A DNA stretch of 64,000 nt from Prolixibacteraceae bacterium (GCA_018648265.1 JABGRN010000001.1:104214-168213), one strand, 5' to 3'. Positions 1-9,156 are shown, numbered from the stretch's first letter. Made by a program: numbers and translations. The notes: generated by a model from the letters alone, not told the origin.

Positions 1-170
1 AATTTCTCGGAAAGAGTTTTTCTGATAATAATATCTTTTTCGCGATAAAGTGCCGGAGTTCTTGTATTAATGTCAATTTGTTTGCTGTTAAGCGATTTTA
101 TTTCGATGGTAAATTTTTTGTTGTTCGTTTCGAATTCGGCTTTGCCAAATCCGGTCATAGATTTTATCAT
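1..170 (-). CDS. yicC: YicC/YloC family endoribonuclease, N-terminal part (runs off the left edge)
   Basis: Reading the minus strand from an ATG at 170 gives an open frame to the window edge. It begins MIKSMTGFGKAEFE and continues with SLNSKQIDINTRTPALYRE. These are the hallmark N-terminal motifs of the YicC/YloC family (SMTGFG..., then S-x-N-x-(K/R)-x-x-(D)-x-x-x-R). Members are endoribonucleases linked to RNA turnover. Only 56 residues are visible; the C-terminal catalytic part lies outside the window. It follows mnmA on the same strand after an 88-bp gap that contains a short tandem repeat. In this phylum the next gene is often gmk, which cannot be checked here. Confidence 0.85.
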   Translation of the reverse strand, partial: MIKSMTGFGKAEFETNNKKFTIEIKSLNSKQIDINTRTPALYREKDIIIRKTLSEK

Positions 171-202
171 ATTGAATATTTTTGTGCTAAATTAGTTATT
201 AA

Positions 203-236
203 GTTCAAAGTTCAAAGTTCAGAGTTCAAAGTTTGA
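203..236. repeat. 7-bp tandem repeat (GTTCAAA)
   Basis: Four consecutive heptamers (GTTCAAA, GTTCAAA, GTTCAGA, GTTCAAA) and a degenerate fifth (GTTTGA) lie in the gap between mnmA and yicC. Similar low-complexity sequence (AACTTGAAACTTTGAA type) occurs at 43505-43560 and 53430-53462. No coding role is apparent. Confidence 0.8.
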
Positions 237-258
237 TATGTATTTTCTTCCGTTTTTT

Positions 259-1437
259 TCAGGTAATTACGCCCGAGCCAATTAATTCTTCTCCCGAATA
301 CCAGGCTGCAAATTGTCCGGGTGTAATTCCACGTTGTTCATTTTCAAAAAGAAAATATGCACCCTCTTCTTTTAAATGAATGCTCCCTTTTTCCAAGGGT
401 TGCCGGTAACGGATTCGAATGTCAAAATTTCTTCTTTCTCCAACTTTCATATTTAAATCCTCGCGAATCCAATGCATGTTCTCAGTTGAAATAAACAGGC
501 CTTGTCGAAACAAACCGGGGTGCTCTTTTCCTTCGCCCACATAAATAATATTTCGATTAACATCTGTTCCTAGTACAAAAAGCGGTTCTTTATAACCGCC
601 AATATTTAATCCTTTTCGCTGCCCGATGGTATAAAAATGTGCGCCCTGATGTTCGCCAATCACTTCTCCGTTCCACGGTTTGTATGGATATGGGAAACAA
701 AGTTTTTTATAATTTTCTTCAGAAATCTCGACTTGTTTCTTTGGTGCCATAAACTTTTCGGCAATCTCAATAACATTTCCAATTTTGGGTTCTAATTGTT
801 GTTGCAGAAAAGTGGGCAAATCAACTTTGCCAACAAAACAAATTCCTTGCGAATCTTTGCGTTCGGCAGTGGGAAGATTTTGTTGTCTGGCAATTTCCCG
901 AACTTCGGGTTTTAGCAATTCACCAATGGGAAACATCGCTTTTGAAAGTTGAGCCTGATTTAATTGGCATAAAAAATAGCTTTGGTCTTTGTTTGGATCT
1001 TTTCCTGCCAACAACTGATGAATCGTTTCACCATTTACATCAATATCACTTTTTCGACAATAGTGTCCGGTTGCCACAAAATCAGCATCAAACTTCATTG
1101 CCTCATCCATAAATGTGTCGAATTTAATTTCGCGGTTGCAAAGCACATCCGGGTTTGGTGTTCGGCCAGCCTGGTATTCAGCAAACATGTAATCGACAAC
1201 ACGTTTTTTGTAGTCTTTGCTTAAATCTACAATATGAAAAGGGATATCCAGTTTTTTGGCCACCATTTTTGCAATCAAAGCATCTTCTTCCCAGGTACAC
1301 GAACTGGTAATTGCACCAACTCGTTCGTGCCAGTTTACCATAAAAAGTGCTATTAGATCGTGTCCCTGCTCTTTTAATAAATAAGCGGCTACACTCGAAT
1401 CAACTCCTCCCGAAAGACCTACAACTATTCGTTTCAT
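259..1437 (-). CDS. mnmA: tRNA-specific 2-thiouridylase MnmA
   Basis: This enzyme makes the 2-thio group of 2-thiouridine at the wobble position (U34) of Lys, Glu and Gln tRNAs, using ATP and relayed sulfur, in the cytoplasm. The 392-residue product has the N-type PP-loop ATP-binding motif SGGVDSS at residues 9-15, the catalytic Cys100 in TPNPDVLC, and the second conserved Cys200 in DSQGICFVG. The MnmA-specific GHYCR, DQSYFL and YTIGQRKGL motifs and a C-terminal beta-barrel follow. Length is slightly above the usual 360-380. Translation starts at the only suitable ATG, about 15 nt downstream of a TAnnTTTG promoter element. It is probably followed by yicC. Confidence 0.97.
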   Translation of the reverse strand: MKRIVVGLSGGVDSSVAAYLLKEQGHDLIALFMVNWHERVGAITSSCTWEEDALIAKMVAKKLDIPFHIVDLSKDYKKRVVDYMFAEYQAGRTPNPDVLCNREIKFDTFMDEAMKFDADFVATGHYCRKSDIDVNGETIHQLLAGKDPNKDQSYFLCQLNQAQLSKAMFPIGELLKPEVREIARQQNLPTAERKDSQGICFVGKVDLPTFLQQQLEPKIGNVIEIAEKFMAPKKQVEISEENYKKLCFPYPYKPWNGEVIGEHQGAHFYTIGQRKGLNIGGYKEPLFVLGTDVNRNIIYVGEGKEHPGLFRQGLFISTENMHWIREDLNMKVGERRNFDIRIRYRQPLEKGSIHLKEEGAYFLFENEQRGITPGQFAAWYSGEELIGSGVIT

Positions 1438-1453
1438 TTTAAAAATTGAAATG

Positions 1454-1461
1454 CAAAGGTA
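1454..1461 (-). promoter_or_regulatory. Bacteroidota -7 element TACCTTTG upstream of mnmA
   Basis: On the minus strand this reads TACCTTTG, an exact match to the Bacteroidota sigma-ABfr -7 consensus TAnnTTTG. It lies 17 bp before the mnmA start codon, predicting a very short leader. A matching -33 TTTG at the usual spacing is not obvious. The element sits just beyond the stop of the small broken gene upstream. Confidence 0.6.
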
Positions 1462-1474
1462 GGAAATTAGAAAT

Positions 1475-1739
1475 TCATTGTTTTTTCAACTTGTTATTTC
1501 CAAAACAAGACATTTCCTTTCCAGGAAAACCAACATCGAAAATAGTTTCGATTTCAGATTCGTTTTTTATGTTGATTGTAAAACGGGCAGTTCCTCCCGG
1601 AACAAAATTTTCAATAATTTCCGATTCAAAAATCAATGTTTTTTCGTTAGAAAGCGATTCGTTCAGAATGCATTGATTAATAAAGCTCTCGACGTGAAAT
1701 TGACGGAATACCCTGTACTTTTGGTTCAGGGATAGTCAT
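1475..1739 (-). pseudogene. small hypothetical protein with a single-base frameshift
   Basis: An ATG at 1739 opens with MTIPEPKVQGIPSIS and hits a stop after 20 codons. The +1 frame then continues open, with protein-like composition (VESFINQCILNES..., then FVPGGTARFTINIKNESE...), to a TGA at 1475. The 265-nt span is one base over a multiple of three. Removing one base near 1691-1697 (for example the C in TCACGTCGAG) joins both parts into a product of about 87 residues. No family is recognised. It is either a decayed gene or an intact one with a sequencing or assembly error. It lies between mnmA and the divergent SLC12-like gene. Confidence 0.4.
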
Positions 1740-1812
1740 TTTCAAAGATTTTCTTTACTTCCAAATTTTATATTCAAAAAATCATTAATATTAGGTCAAT
1801 TTGGAAATTACT

Positions 1813-4002
1813 ATGGGAAAAGCAAAAGCAGTAAAAAAATTCGGCACTTTTGGTGGAGTTTTTACCCCCACTTTACTAACAATTATGGGGGTAATAATGT
1901 ACCTCAGGTTAGGGTGGGTTGTTGGAAATGCAGGGTTACTTGGGGCATGGCTTATCATAATAATTTCATTCTTAATTACGCTTACAACAGCACTTTCAAT
2001 GTCGTCGATAACCACCAATATAAAAATCGGTGCTGGTGGAGCTTATGCAATCATTTCTCAATCGCTTGGGCTTGAGATTGGTGGAAGTCTGGGAATTCCA
2101 AGATATGTTTCGCAGGGGCTGGCTGTTACCATGTATATTTTTGGATTTAGGGAAGGCTGGCTCTCTATTTTTCCAAATCACCCGGCGTTTATTATCGACC
2201 TTGTCGTTTTTATAATAATTTATTCTATTTCCTATAAAAGTGCCGATTTAGCTATTCGGACCCAATATATTATTATGGCAATTATTATTTCGTCGCTGTT
2301 TGTAATAGTTTTGGCTGCCTATTACGGTTCGATGCAAAACAGCACAGTCGATTCTTTAAAATGGGGAACATTCCCTGGTTCAATTGAAAACAACTTTTCG
2401 GGTTCTGATTTTTGGATAGTATTTGCCGTGTTTTTTCCGGCTGCTACCGGAATTATGGCTGGAGCAAATATGTCGGGCGAATTAAAAGACCCACGAAAAA
2501 GTATTCCTGTAGGTACATTGTGGGCAATCGGATTGAGTTTTTTAATTTATATGGGATTGGCGTACTGGGTAGCCCGGTCGGCAACAACCGAAGAATTACT
2601 CAACAATTATAACATAATGATTGACAAATCGTTTTTCCCACCTTTGGTAATAGCCGGAGTGTTAGGTGCCACTTTTTCATCTGCCCTTGCATCTATGGTT
2701 GGTTCGTCGCGAATTTTATACGCCATGGGAAAACACCAGGTATTACCTGCCAGCCGGTGGCTTGGAGGTACCAACAAAACAGGGCAGCCCCGAAATGCAA
2801 TGATCGTAACTGGTGGCCTGGTTTTTTTTACCATGTTACTTCGCGATTTGAACGCAGTTGCACAACTTGTTACCATGTTTTTCCTGATTACTTATGCAAT
2901 GCTAAATGTTGTGGTAATTATCGAGCAAAATCTCGGATTAATCAGTTTTCGCCCACTATTTAAAGTTCCAAAATGGATACCGTGGGTTGGACTAATTACA
3001 TCAGTTTTCGCCATGTTTATAATAAATGCAACAATCAGTCTTTTTTCAGTTGCAGTGGTTTTACTGGTGTATGGCATTTTATTACAACGAAAACTAACTA
3101 CTCCTTTTGAAGATGTACGAAGTGGATTGTTTGTATCGTTTGCGGAGTGGGCTGCAAAACGTACTTCGCAATTGGCACACAGACAAGAAAGAGCCTGGAA
3201 ACCAAATCTTTTAATTCCGGTTAGCAATCCGGAATCGATAAAAGGGGTTTTTTCATTTCTGAAAAATGTTGCTTTCCCACAGGGTTCGATAAAACTACTT
3301 GGAATAGGCCCAAAAAACAGAGGTAATGAGTTGGCAGATCAGGTAAATGAACTCTCAAAGTCATTCCAACAGAGCAATGTATTTTCATCGTGGGCAGTTA
3401 TCAGGACCGAAAATTTTGCCGAAGGTGTAAATTTTGCCAATCAGGCTTACCGTGGGTCGTTTATTAAACCAAATATTGTATTTCTAAATATGATAAACCG
3501 TGAATCCTATTTAGAAGGATTTAACGAGATCATTAATGAAGCCGCCCGATTACAGATTGGGGTACTTATATACTCACAACATCCGAATTCTGGTCTCGGG
3601 CAAAGGCAAATGATAAACGTTTGGATTAGAAACCGTGCACCCGACTGGAAAATTTCCTGGGATATTGGCAACCTCGATTTGTCAATTCTTGTGGCATACA
3701 AATTAAAGCGAAACTGGAACGCTAAAATACGCCTGGTTACGGTAGTCGAAAATGAAGAGCAAAAAGAACAGGCACGTAAATTCATGGCCGATCTGATGGA
3801 TCAGGCAAGGTTACCAAAAACCGAAATAGCCGTATATATCAATAATTTTAATGAATTGATAAAAAAAGCTCCAAACGCTGACCTTAATATTTTTGGATTA
3901 GTCCCTAACCCTGATTTTGAATTTATGGAAAAAATGGTTGATGAAACTCAGACAACCTGTTTGTTTATACGCGATTCGGGACTTGAAAATATTTTTGCTT
4001 AA
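1813..4002 (+). CDS. SLC12-like cation-chloride cotransporter / APC-superfamily permease
   Basis: A predicted inner-membrane secondary transporter of the amino acid-polyamine-cation superfamily, closest in look to the Na-K-Cl/K-Cl cotransporters (SLC12). The N-terminal two thirds (to about residue 440) holds about 12 membrane segments. TM1 has the TPTLLTIMGVIMYLRLGWVVG motif, followed by IGAGGAYAIIS and SLGLEIGGSLGIPRYVSQ, and RILYAMGKHQVLPA further on. The last 280 residues form a soluble domain like the SLC12 C-terminus. The start is the ATG at 1813; a TTG four codons upstream is in frame but less likely. Substrate ions cannot be read from sequence. It stands alone, divergent from the mnmA side. 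Confidence 0.85.
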   Translation: MGKAKAVKKFGTFGGVFTPTLLTIMGVIMYLRLGWVVGNAGLLGAWLIIIISFLITLTTALSMSSITTNIKIGAGGAYAIISQSLGLEIGGSLGIPRYVSQGLAVTMYIFGFREGWLSIFPNHPAFIIDLVVFIIIYSISYKSADLAIRTQYIIMAIIISSLFVIVLAAYYGSMQNSTVDSLKWGTFPGSIENNFSGSDFWIVFAVFFPAATGIMAGANMSGELKDPRKSIPVGTLWAIGLSFLIYMGLAYWVARSATTEELLNNYNIMIDKSFFPPLVIAGVLGATFSSALASMVGSSRILYAMGKHQVLPASRWLGGTNKTGQPRNAMIVTGGLVFFTMLLRDLNAVAQLVTMFFLITYAMLNVVVIIEQNLGLISFRPLFKVPKWIPWVGLITSVFAMFIINATISLFSVAVVLLVYGILLQRKLTTPFEDVRSGLFVSFAEWAAKRTSQLAHRQERAWKPNLLIPVSNPESIKGVFSFLKNVAFPQGSIKLLGIGPKNRGNELADQVNELSKSFQQSNVFSSWAVIRTENFAEGVNFANQAYRGSFIKPNIVFLNMINRESYLEGFNEIINEAARLQIGVLIYSQHPNSGLGQRQMINVWIRNRAPDWKISWDIGNLDLSILVAYKLKRNWNAKIRLVTVVENEEQKEQARKFMADLMDQARLPKTEIAVYINNFNELIKKAPNADLNIFGLVPNPDFEFMEKMVDETQTTCLFIRDSGLENIFA

Positions 4003-4162
4003 TAAAAGAGCCCCTGCTAAAATATTTATGAACTCTCCTTCCACAGAAAAATCGGAAGCCAAAATATTTTTAACATCTAAAAAAGATCTTATTAACAGTT
4101 ATGTAACTACTTTGGTCGTTCAGATTTAGATAATTTATTAAATGTCAATTATAAATACATTT

Positions 4163-4261
4163 CTCGCAAAGAGCGCAAAATTCTTACGCAAAGTCCGCAA
4201 AGCACATATTGTGAACTCTTTGCGATTTTAGTGTTCTTTTTATTTTGCGTCCTTTGCGTGG
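4163..4261. repeat. intergenic hairpin repeat rich in GCAAAG/CTTTGCG
   Basis: The 475-bp gap after the cotransporter gene contains several CGCAAAG-type words (4166, 4175, 4187, 4195) followed by inverse words (CTTTGCG at 4219, TTGCGTCCTTTGCGTGG at 4245). The whole can fold into a long imperfect hairpin. This resembles the dispersed CGCAAAGAGCGCAAAG intergenic repeats of many Bacteroidota genomes. The rest of the gap (4003-4160, 4262-4477) is AT-rich and shows no convincing gene. Confidence 0.6.
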
Positions 4262-4477
4262 AATAGGATTACCTAATTATTTAAAATTCAATATATTAAA
4301 TAACCTGAGTAGTTCACATTTATTTACCGATAAAAAACGAATAATTAATTCTTCTTCAACGAGCAAGGTCAGGAATCCCTCTTTTCAATCGGCAGAATTA
4401 ATAAGAAGCGTAATTTTTAAATATGAAGTGTTAAATTCATTTATTAACTTTCGGCTGCAATCTTAAAACCAACAAAA

Positions 4478-6547
4478 ATGAAATTCTTTGCACTTGTTTT
4501 TTCACTTTGCTTGTTATTGATAACCAACTCCATTTTTTCTCAGGAAACTCAAAAGTCAGTTTTTCATGCCAACCGGGGTAACGAAAATAACTGGCTGGAA
4601 TATAAGAACAATAACCAGGCTTTGTATGATATAATAACTAATAAGGCATTCAAACTACTTGAGGAACGCACTGAAAGGGTGAATAAACTGAAAACCCGGG
4701 GAAATTGGATTAACTATCAAAATGAACTAAAAACCAAACTTTTTGTTTCGCTCGATAAATTTGAAAAAACGCCGCTCAACCCAAAAATTACCGGTAAAAT
4801 AAAACGTGATAATTTTACGGTTGAAAAAATATTATTCGAGTCGCATCCCAATTTTCACGTAACAGCTTGTTTCTTTCTGCCAAACGAAAGGCAAAAACCT
4901 GCGCCGGCAGTTATCTATTGTTCGGGGCACACTGAACTTGGTTTTCGTAGTGAAGTTTACCAGCGTGTTATTCTGAATTTAGTTGAAAAAGGATTTATTG
5001 TTTTTGCTTTCGATCCGATTGGGCAGGGAGAACGTTTGCAATATCCAGACCCTAAAACAAACAAATCGATGGTTGGCAGTTCAACAAAAGAACATACTTA
5101 CGCCGGCGTACAAACACTTTTGACAGGGACCTCTTTAACTGATTATTTTATCTGGGAAGGTGTCCGTGTGTTGGATTACCTTGAAACCCGAAAAGAAGTT
5201 GACATGAAACGAATTGGGATTACGGGCCGTTCAGGTGGTGGAACACAATCGGCAATGATTGCAGCTTACGATGAACGGATTTATGCATCGGCTCCCGAAT
5301 GTTATATTACTACTTTTGAACGCTTGCTTCAATCAATTGGTCCACAAGATGCCGAACAAAATCCGTACAATGCCATTGCAAACGGATTCGACCACCCCGA
5401 TTTTATGCATTTACGGGTACCAAAACCAACATTAATTGTAACTACAACTCACGATTTTTTTAGCCAGCAGGGCGCACGCGAAAGTTTTGCGGAAGCTCAA
5501 AAATCTTATACTGCTTTTAATAAATCTGAAAATATTGGCATGGTTGAAGATTTTGGCGTACACGAATCAACCAAAAATAACAGGGAATCTGTTTATGCTT
5601 TTTTTCAGGAGCATTTAAAATTACCCGGCGATAATACTGACAAAGAAATGGAACTTTTTACTGTTGAAGAACTTTTTGTTACGGAAACCGGCCAGTTAGG
5701 TAATTCAATAAAAGGGGAAACGGTGTTCAACTTAAATCAAAAATATTTTGAGAAAAAAGAAATTCCGCAAAATGAATTAAAAGAAAAGATACGGGAGATT
5801 TCGGGGATTAAGTTTAATCGGGAAATGAAGTCTGCTGTTTACACCGGAAAATTTGTTGACGATGATTTTGAAGTTGAAAAGTATTTTTTGGAAAACGACC
5901 AAAAAGATTTTGCATTGCCTGTTTACCTCATTCAGAATCCTGAAAAAGAGACAAAAAATATATTAGTTTGGTTACATGCTGAAGGAAAAGAGAAAGTACT
6001 GGAATCGGTTTTTCTTCCGGAAATGTTAAAAAATGGATTTACTGTAATTTCTGCCGATCTGCCCGGTATCGGAGAACTTTTCGACCCCGGATTTAGTGGC
6101 GATGGTTTTATTAAAAAGGTTCCATTTAATTATACTTTTGGGGCAAATATGGCAGGATTGAGTGTTCCGGGAATCCAGGCAGAAGCCATCGATTTATTGG
6201 TTCAGTTTGTAGAAAAAGAAAAAAACCTTCAACAAAATAAAATTTATGCTTTTGTTGAAGGAGAAATAAATTCAAGCTTTTTACATTTCACTGCCTTCAA
6301 AAATCCTTTTTCAAAAATCCTTTTATTGAATCCCTTTGAATCAAATCGGAGCTTGATTGAAACAGAATATTACGATCCCAAACTGGCATTTTATGTGCCT
6401 CCCGGAAGTTTGCCATTTTACGATTTCGGGGATTTGGTTTCGTTGTTACCCGAAGATTCATTTAAAATAATAAACCCCGTAAATGCTTTTGGTGAAACCG
6501 TTGACTCAGAAAATAATACTGAAATTTTAGACTTCCTAAACCAATAA
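4478..6547 (+). CDS. secreted alpha/beta-hydrolase (acetyl xylan esterase-like), two hydrolase-like halves
   Basis: A 689-residue exported protein: a signal peptide (residues 1-21, ending IFSQ) precedes an alpha/beta-hydrolase domain. The nucleophile is Ser252 in GRSGG; Asp326 (THDFF) and His362 (GVHESTKN) are likely triad partners. The AFDPIGQGER stretch matches the acetyl-xylan-esterase/dienelactone-hydrolase-like group often found with polysaccharide-degrading genes. From about residue 460 a second half repeats a hydrolase-like core (ILVWLHAEGKE, VISADLPGIGELFDP) without a clear G-x-S-x-G, so it is probably non-catalytic. Substrate unknown; an ester on a glycan is a plausible inference. 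A PQQ-type lipoprotein gene follows 78 bp downstream. Confidence 0.8.
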   Translation: MKFFALVFSLCLLLITNSIFSQETQKSVFHANRGNENNWLEYKNNNQALYDIITNKAFKLLEERTERVNKLKTRGNWINYQNELKTKLFVSLDKFEKTPLNPKITGKIKRDNFTVEKILFESHPNFHVTACFFLPNERQKPAPAVIYCSGHTELGFRSEVYQRVILNLVEKGFIVFAFDPIGQGERLQYPDPKTNKSMVGSSTKEHTYAGVQTLLTGTSLTDYFIWEGVRVLDYLETRKEVDMKRIGITGRSGGGTQSAMIAAYDERIYASAPECYITTFERLLQSIGPQDAEQNPYNAIANGFDHPDFMHLRVPKPTLIVTTTHDFFSQQGARESFAEAQKSYTAFNKSENIGMVEDFGVHESTKNNRESVYAFFQEHLKLPGDNTDKEMELFTVEELFVTETGQLGNSIKGETVFNLNQKYFEKKEIPQNELKEKIREISGIKFNREMKSAVYTGKFVDDDFEVEKYFLENDQKDFALPVYLIQNPEKETKNILVWLHAEGKEKVLESVFLPEMLKNGFTVISADLPGIGELFDPGFSGDGFIKKVPFNYTFGANMAGLSVPGIQAEAIDLLVQFVEKEKNLQQNKIYAFVEGEINSSFLHFTAFKNPFSKILLLNPFESNRSLIETEYYDPKLAFYVPPGSLPFYDFGDLVSLLPEDSFKIINPVNAFGETVDSENNTEILDFLNQ

Positions 6548-6593
6548 AAAACCCGTACTATTTTTTACCTATATTCAGATAACAGAAAAATAT

Positions 6594-6601
6594 TATATTT
6601 G
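6594..6601 (+). promoter_or_regulatory. possible -7 element TATATTTG
   Basis: TATATTTG matches the Bacteroidota -7 consensus TAnnTTTG and lies 25 bp before the start of the beta-propeller lipoprotein gene. No TTG is visible at the expected -33 distance, so the call is weak. It would let this gene be expressed apart from the hydrolase upstream. Confidence 0.35.
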
Positions 6602-6625
6602 AATAAAAATCAATAAACCTAAAAA

Positions 6626-7963
6626 ATGATAAACCTGAAATCTTCACTATTAAGCGGAAAAAAACTTCTGCTTTTAACATTTGTACTTACAATTTTAACG
6701 GCATGTAATACCAACAACTGGCCAAATTTTAGAGGTCCCGATACTAATCAACTCACATCTGAAAAAACACTTCCGTTAGAATGGAGTAACGACCTAAACC
6801 TGAATTGGAAATATGATTTAGTTGGCAGAGGATGGTCGAGCCCAATTGTTTGGGGAAACAAAGTGTTTTTCACGAATGCTGTTTTGGAAGATCCATCAAT
6901 TTTACCTCCAGCACGGGAAGGAAGAAGACAAGACAATCCGTTTGATGCAGTTTACAATTTTGAAGTAATCTGCCTTGATTTAGATTCGGGTGAAGAAATC
7001 TGGAAAAATATTGCGTACAATGGCAAACCACGTTACAAAACTCACCGCGACAATACTTATGCACCGGAATCAATGGTCACCGATGGCAAAAATGTATATG
7101 CCTATTTTGGAATGCACGGAATATTTTGTTACGACATGAAGGGAAACCTTGTTTGGGAAAAGGATTTGGGGAATTACCCGATGCAATCGAACTGGGGCAC
7201 TTCATCTTCTCCGCTGCTGTACAAAAAAGTATTGTACATGCAAATCGACAACGAAGACAATTCTTTTTTAGCAGCGCTTGATTCAAAAACAGGCGATGAA
7301 ATATGGAGGATAGATCGTGACGAAAAATCGAATTGGGGTACACCTGTAATTTGGGAAAATAGTGTACGGAAAGAACTGGTTGTTCAGGGTAAAAAAGCAC
7401 GTTCTTACAATCCTGAAAATGGGGAGTTGCTTTGGGAATTGGATTTGGGCGGAGGCCGTAACATTGCATCGCCAACATGGGGTTATGATATGATTTTTAT
7501 GGGAAACGAAACCCGGCGCGACGGCGGGGGCTTTTTGTTTGGAGTAAAAGCTGGTGCAGCGGGAGATATTTCTTTATCTGAAGGTCAGGTTTCAAACGAT
7601 TGGGTGGCCTGGTCGGTTCCAAAGTCGGGGATTGCAATAGCATCTCCCCTATTTTACGAAGGGCTGGTTTATATTGTTGACCGCAACCGGGGACAGATTT
7701 TTTGCTACGAAGCCACTACCGGAGAAGTAGTTTATCCTGGCACTAAAATTAAAGATGCAAAAGATTTTTGGGCTTCACCATGGGCTTTCGACGGGAAAAT
7801 ATATTGCCTCGACGACAGGGGAACGACCCATGTTATTCAAGCCGGAAAAACTTTTATGGAATTAGGAAAAAATAAGCTAAACGATGTTTTCTGGGCATCA
7901 ACAGCAATAGCCAAAGGTTCGTATATTTTTAGGGGCGAAAAAGCAATTTATTGTATTCGGTAG
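6626..7963 (+). CDS. PQQ-binding-like beta-propeller repeat lipoprotein
   Basis: A 445-residue protein with a lipoprotein signal (hydrophobic stretch then ILTACN, lipid Cys at residue 27). The mature start NNWPNFRGP...WKYDL is typical of the outer-membrane or periplasmic PQQ-like/pyrrolo-quinoline beta-propeller family found in Bacteroidota and Planctomycetota. Repeated blade signatures are seen: LDSGEEIWKN, DMKGNLVWEKDL, SKTGDEIWRIDR, PENGELLWELDLGG, ATTGEVVYPG. No dehydrogenase residues can be assigned, so it may be a binding or scaffold propeller rather than an enzyme. It is followed by a strong terminator. Confidence 0.85.
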   Translation: MINLKSSLLSGKKLLLLTFVLTILTACNTNNWPNFRGPDTNQLTSEKTLPLEWSNDLNLNWKYDLVGRGWSSPIVWGNKVFFTNAVLEDPSILPPAREGRRQDNPFDAVYNFEVICLDLDSGEEIWKNIAYNGKPRYKTHRDNTYAPESMVTDGKNVYAYFGMHGIFCYDMKGNLVWEKDLGNYPMQSNWGTSSSPLLYKKVLYMQIDNEDNSFLAALDSKTGDEIWRIDRDEKSNWGTPVIWENSVRKELVVQGKKARSYNPENGELLWELDLGGGRNIASPTWGYDMIFMGNETRRDGGGFLFGVKAGAAGDISLSEGQVSNDWVAWSVPKSGIAIASPLFYEGLVYIVDRNRGQIFCYEATTGEVVYPGTKIKDAKDFWASPWAFDGKIYCLDDRGTTHVIQAGKTFMELGKNKLNDVFWASTAIAKGSYIFRGEKAIYCIR

Positions 7964-8068
7964 ATTCATTCAGATAGGATATTTTTTGATTTTCTTTTTG
8001 TAGTTTAAAACTAACCAGCGGGTTACAAGTGTTCTATATTTAGAATCGGACCTTGACAATTGTAAGTA

Positions 8069-8110
8069 AAAAGGAACCGTTCTTTTAAAAGAGAACGGTT
8101 CCTTTTGTTT
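8069..8110 (+). terminator. rho-independent terminator
   Basis: A perfect 15-bp stem (left arm 8069-8083 AAAAGGAACCGTTCT, right arm 8092-8106 AGAACGGTTCCTTTT) around an 8-nt loop, ending in a T-rich run. It closes the transcript of the beta-propeller lipoprotein gene. The 8111-8445 stretch beyond is AT-rich and shows no supported gene; it precedes the accessory island. Confidence 0.85.
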
Positions 8111-8445
8111 TTATTAATTGGGTGCTTCGGATTCCGATTCGAAGTTTTGGAAATGGCAATTTAGAAATCGCCATACCCAGAAAAATAAGTCTAATATTTT
8201 ATTTCACCAGTTGGTGCGCAATTTTATCATGTTCCTTTAATACATCTATTAAAAATCACACAATACAATCGTGCGTGTGCAAAGCAAAAAAGGCTTACTT
8301 GAAGTAATAGTAGTCAAATGATTAGGCACAAAAGTTTAAAAATTACAAAAGATACACTTATGTTTCAGAACATAATTCTAGAAATTTAAAAAATCAATTG
8401 GATGAACTAATTTAGAGAAAAAGTTTGGATATACCCCAATTTTTG

Positions 8446-8512
8446 GTACGGTATCCGAACAAAAGAATAAGGGAATAAACGAATGTTTTCGGATAAACAG
8501 CCGTTAGCAAAC
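8446..8512 (+). other. attC-like folded recombination site, upstream of the protease cassette
   Basis: The arms TATCCGAA (8452-8459) and TTCGGATA (8488-8495) are perfectly inverse. Outside them GTACGG (8446-8451) and CCGTTA (8501-8506) pair imperfectly. This is the R''-L''...L'-R' architecture of an integron attC site: the inner arms are L boxes, the outer ones core boxes with GTT at 8503. The core continues as GTTAGCAAAC (8503-8512), which is exactly inverse to GTTTGCTAAC at 9986-9995 at the far end of the following two-gene unit. The identification is inferred from fold and rule, not from homology to a known attC. Confidence 0.5.
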
Positions 8513-8529
8513 ATTTAAACTAATCCACG

Positions 8530-9156
8530 ATGGGAACAATTATTTTTATCATATTAATAAACCTTCATATGAATATCCTTCCTAAAGAAAAAGTTGCGAT
8601 TGAAGCCTTTGGAACAATTGAAAGGATGGAAGGAGATACAGCTCATTATTTAGCTTCTGGATTTGTATGTTTAAAGCCTAATATTGTTCTGACCTGTTTA
8701 CATGTTGTGAAAGACATTGATTCCCTTTACTATCATCCAGGGAGTCACAGAAAAAATTATCTTTTAACCAAAAAAGCGACTTTTGCACCTCTAGATTTAG
8801 CAGTTTTAGAACTACCAGAAGGCATTAAAATCACTCCATTAAAACTAACAGACAATGAGAAGATTTCTGTTGGAGATACAATCGACTATCTTGGCTATGA
8901 TAGACCTACGACTGAATCAAATGAGCATGTAACGCTGACAGGAAAACAATCAAAACTAATTTCTATAGACAGGAATTATTTATACTTTGAAGGATATTGT
9001 CACACTGGTTATTCTGGAGCACCGATTTTAAATATGGAAAGTAAAGTCATCGGTATGATTTCAGCTGGTAAAGTTTTATCGAAGGAAGAAAATTTCATGC
9101 AAGTTAAATGCTCACGATTGGATTTAGATGTCGTTTCCAAATATATTAAAGATTAA
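8530..9156 (+). CDS. trypsin-like serine protease (S1-fold), cassette-borne
   Basis: A 208-residue protein with the full trypsin-like catalytic set: His58 in LTCLHVVKD, Asp89 in FAPLDLAVLEL, and Ser162 in the GYSGAPILN motif (G-x-S-G-x-P). The domain fills the protein; there is no PDZ or membrane anchor. The first ATG at 8530 gives a short hydrophobic N-terminus; the ATG at 8569 would give a purely cytosolic enzyme and is a real alternative. A helical protein of unknown function starts 14 bp after the stop and is almost surely co-translated. Stand-alone trypsin folds paired with a small partner are seen in bacterial conflict and signalling systems, so defence is a hypothesis only. The pair lies between attC-like sites. 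Confidence 0.85.
   Translation: MGTIIFIILINLHMNILPKEKVAIEAFGTIERMEGDTAHYLASGFVCLKPNIVLTCLHVVKDIDSLYYHPGSHRKNYLLTKKATFAPLDLAVLELPEGIKITPLKLTDNEKISVGDTIDYLGYDRPTTESNEHVTLTGKQSKLISIDRNYLYFEGYCHTGYSGAPILNMESKVIGMISAGKVLSKEENFMQVKCSRLDLDVVSKYIKD

Noticed and set aside
982..1224. 80-residue plus-strand open frame inside mnmA
   Set aside because: Antisense shadow of a well-conserved gene.
4245..4466. 73-residue plus-strand open frame before the secreted hydrolase
   Set aside because: It begins inside the GCAAAG repeat, has an irregular composition and no recognisable motif.
8122..8307. 61-residue plus-strand open frame after the terminator
   Set aside because: AT-rich, no motif and no sign of a promoter; treated as non-coding.
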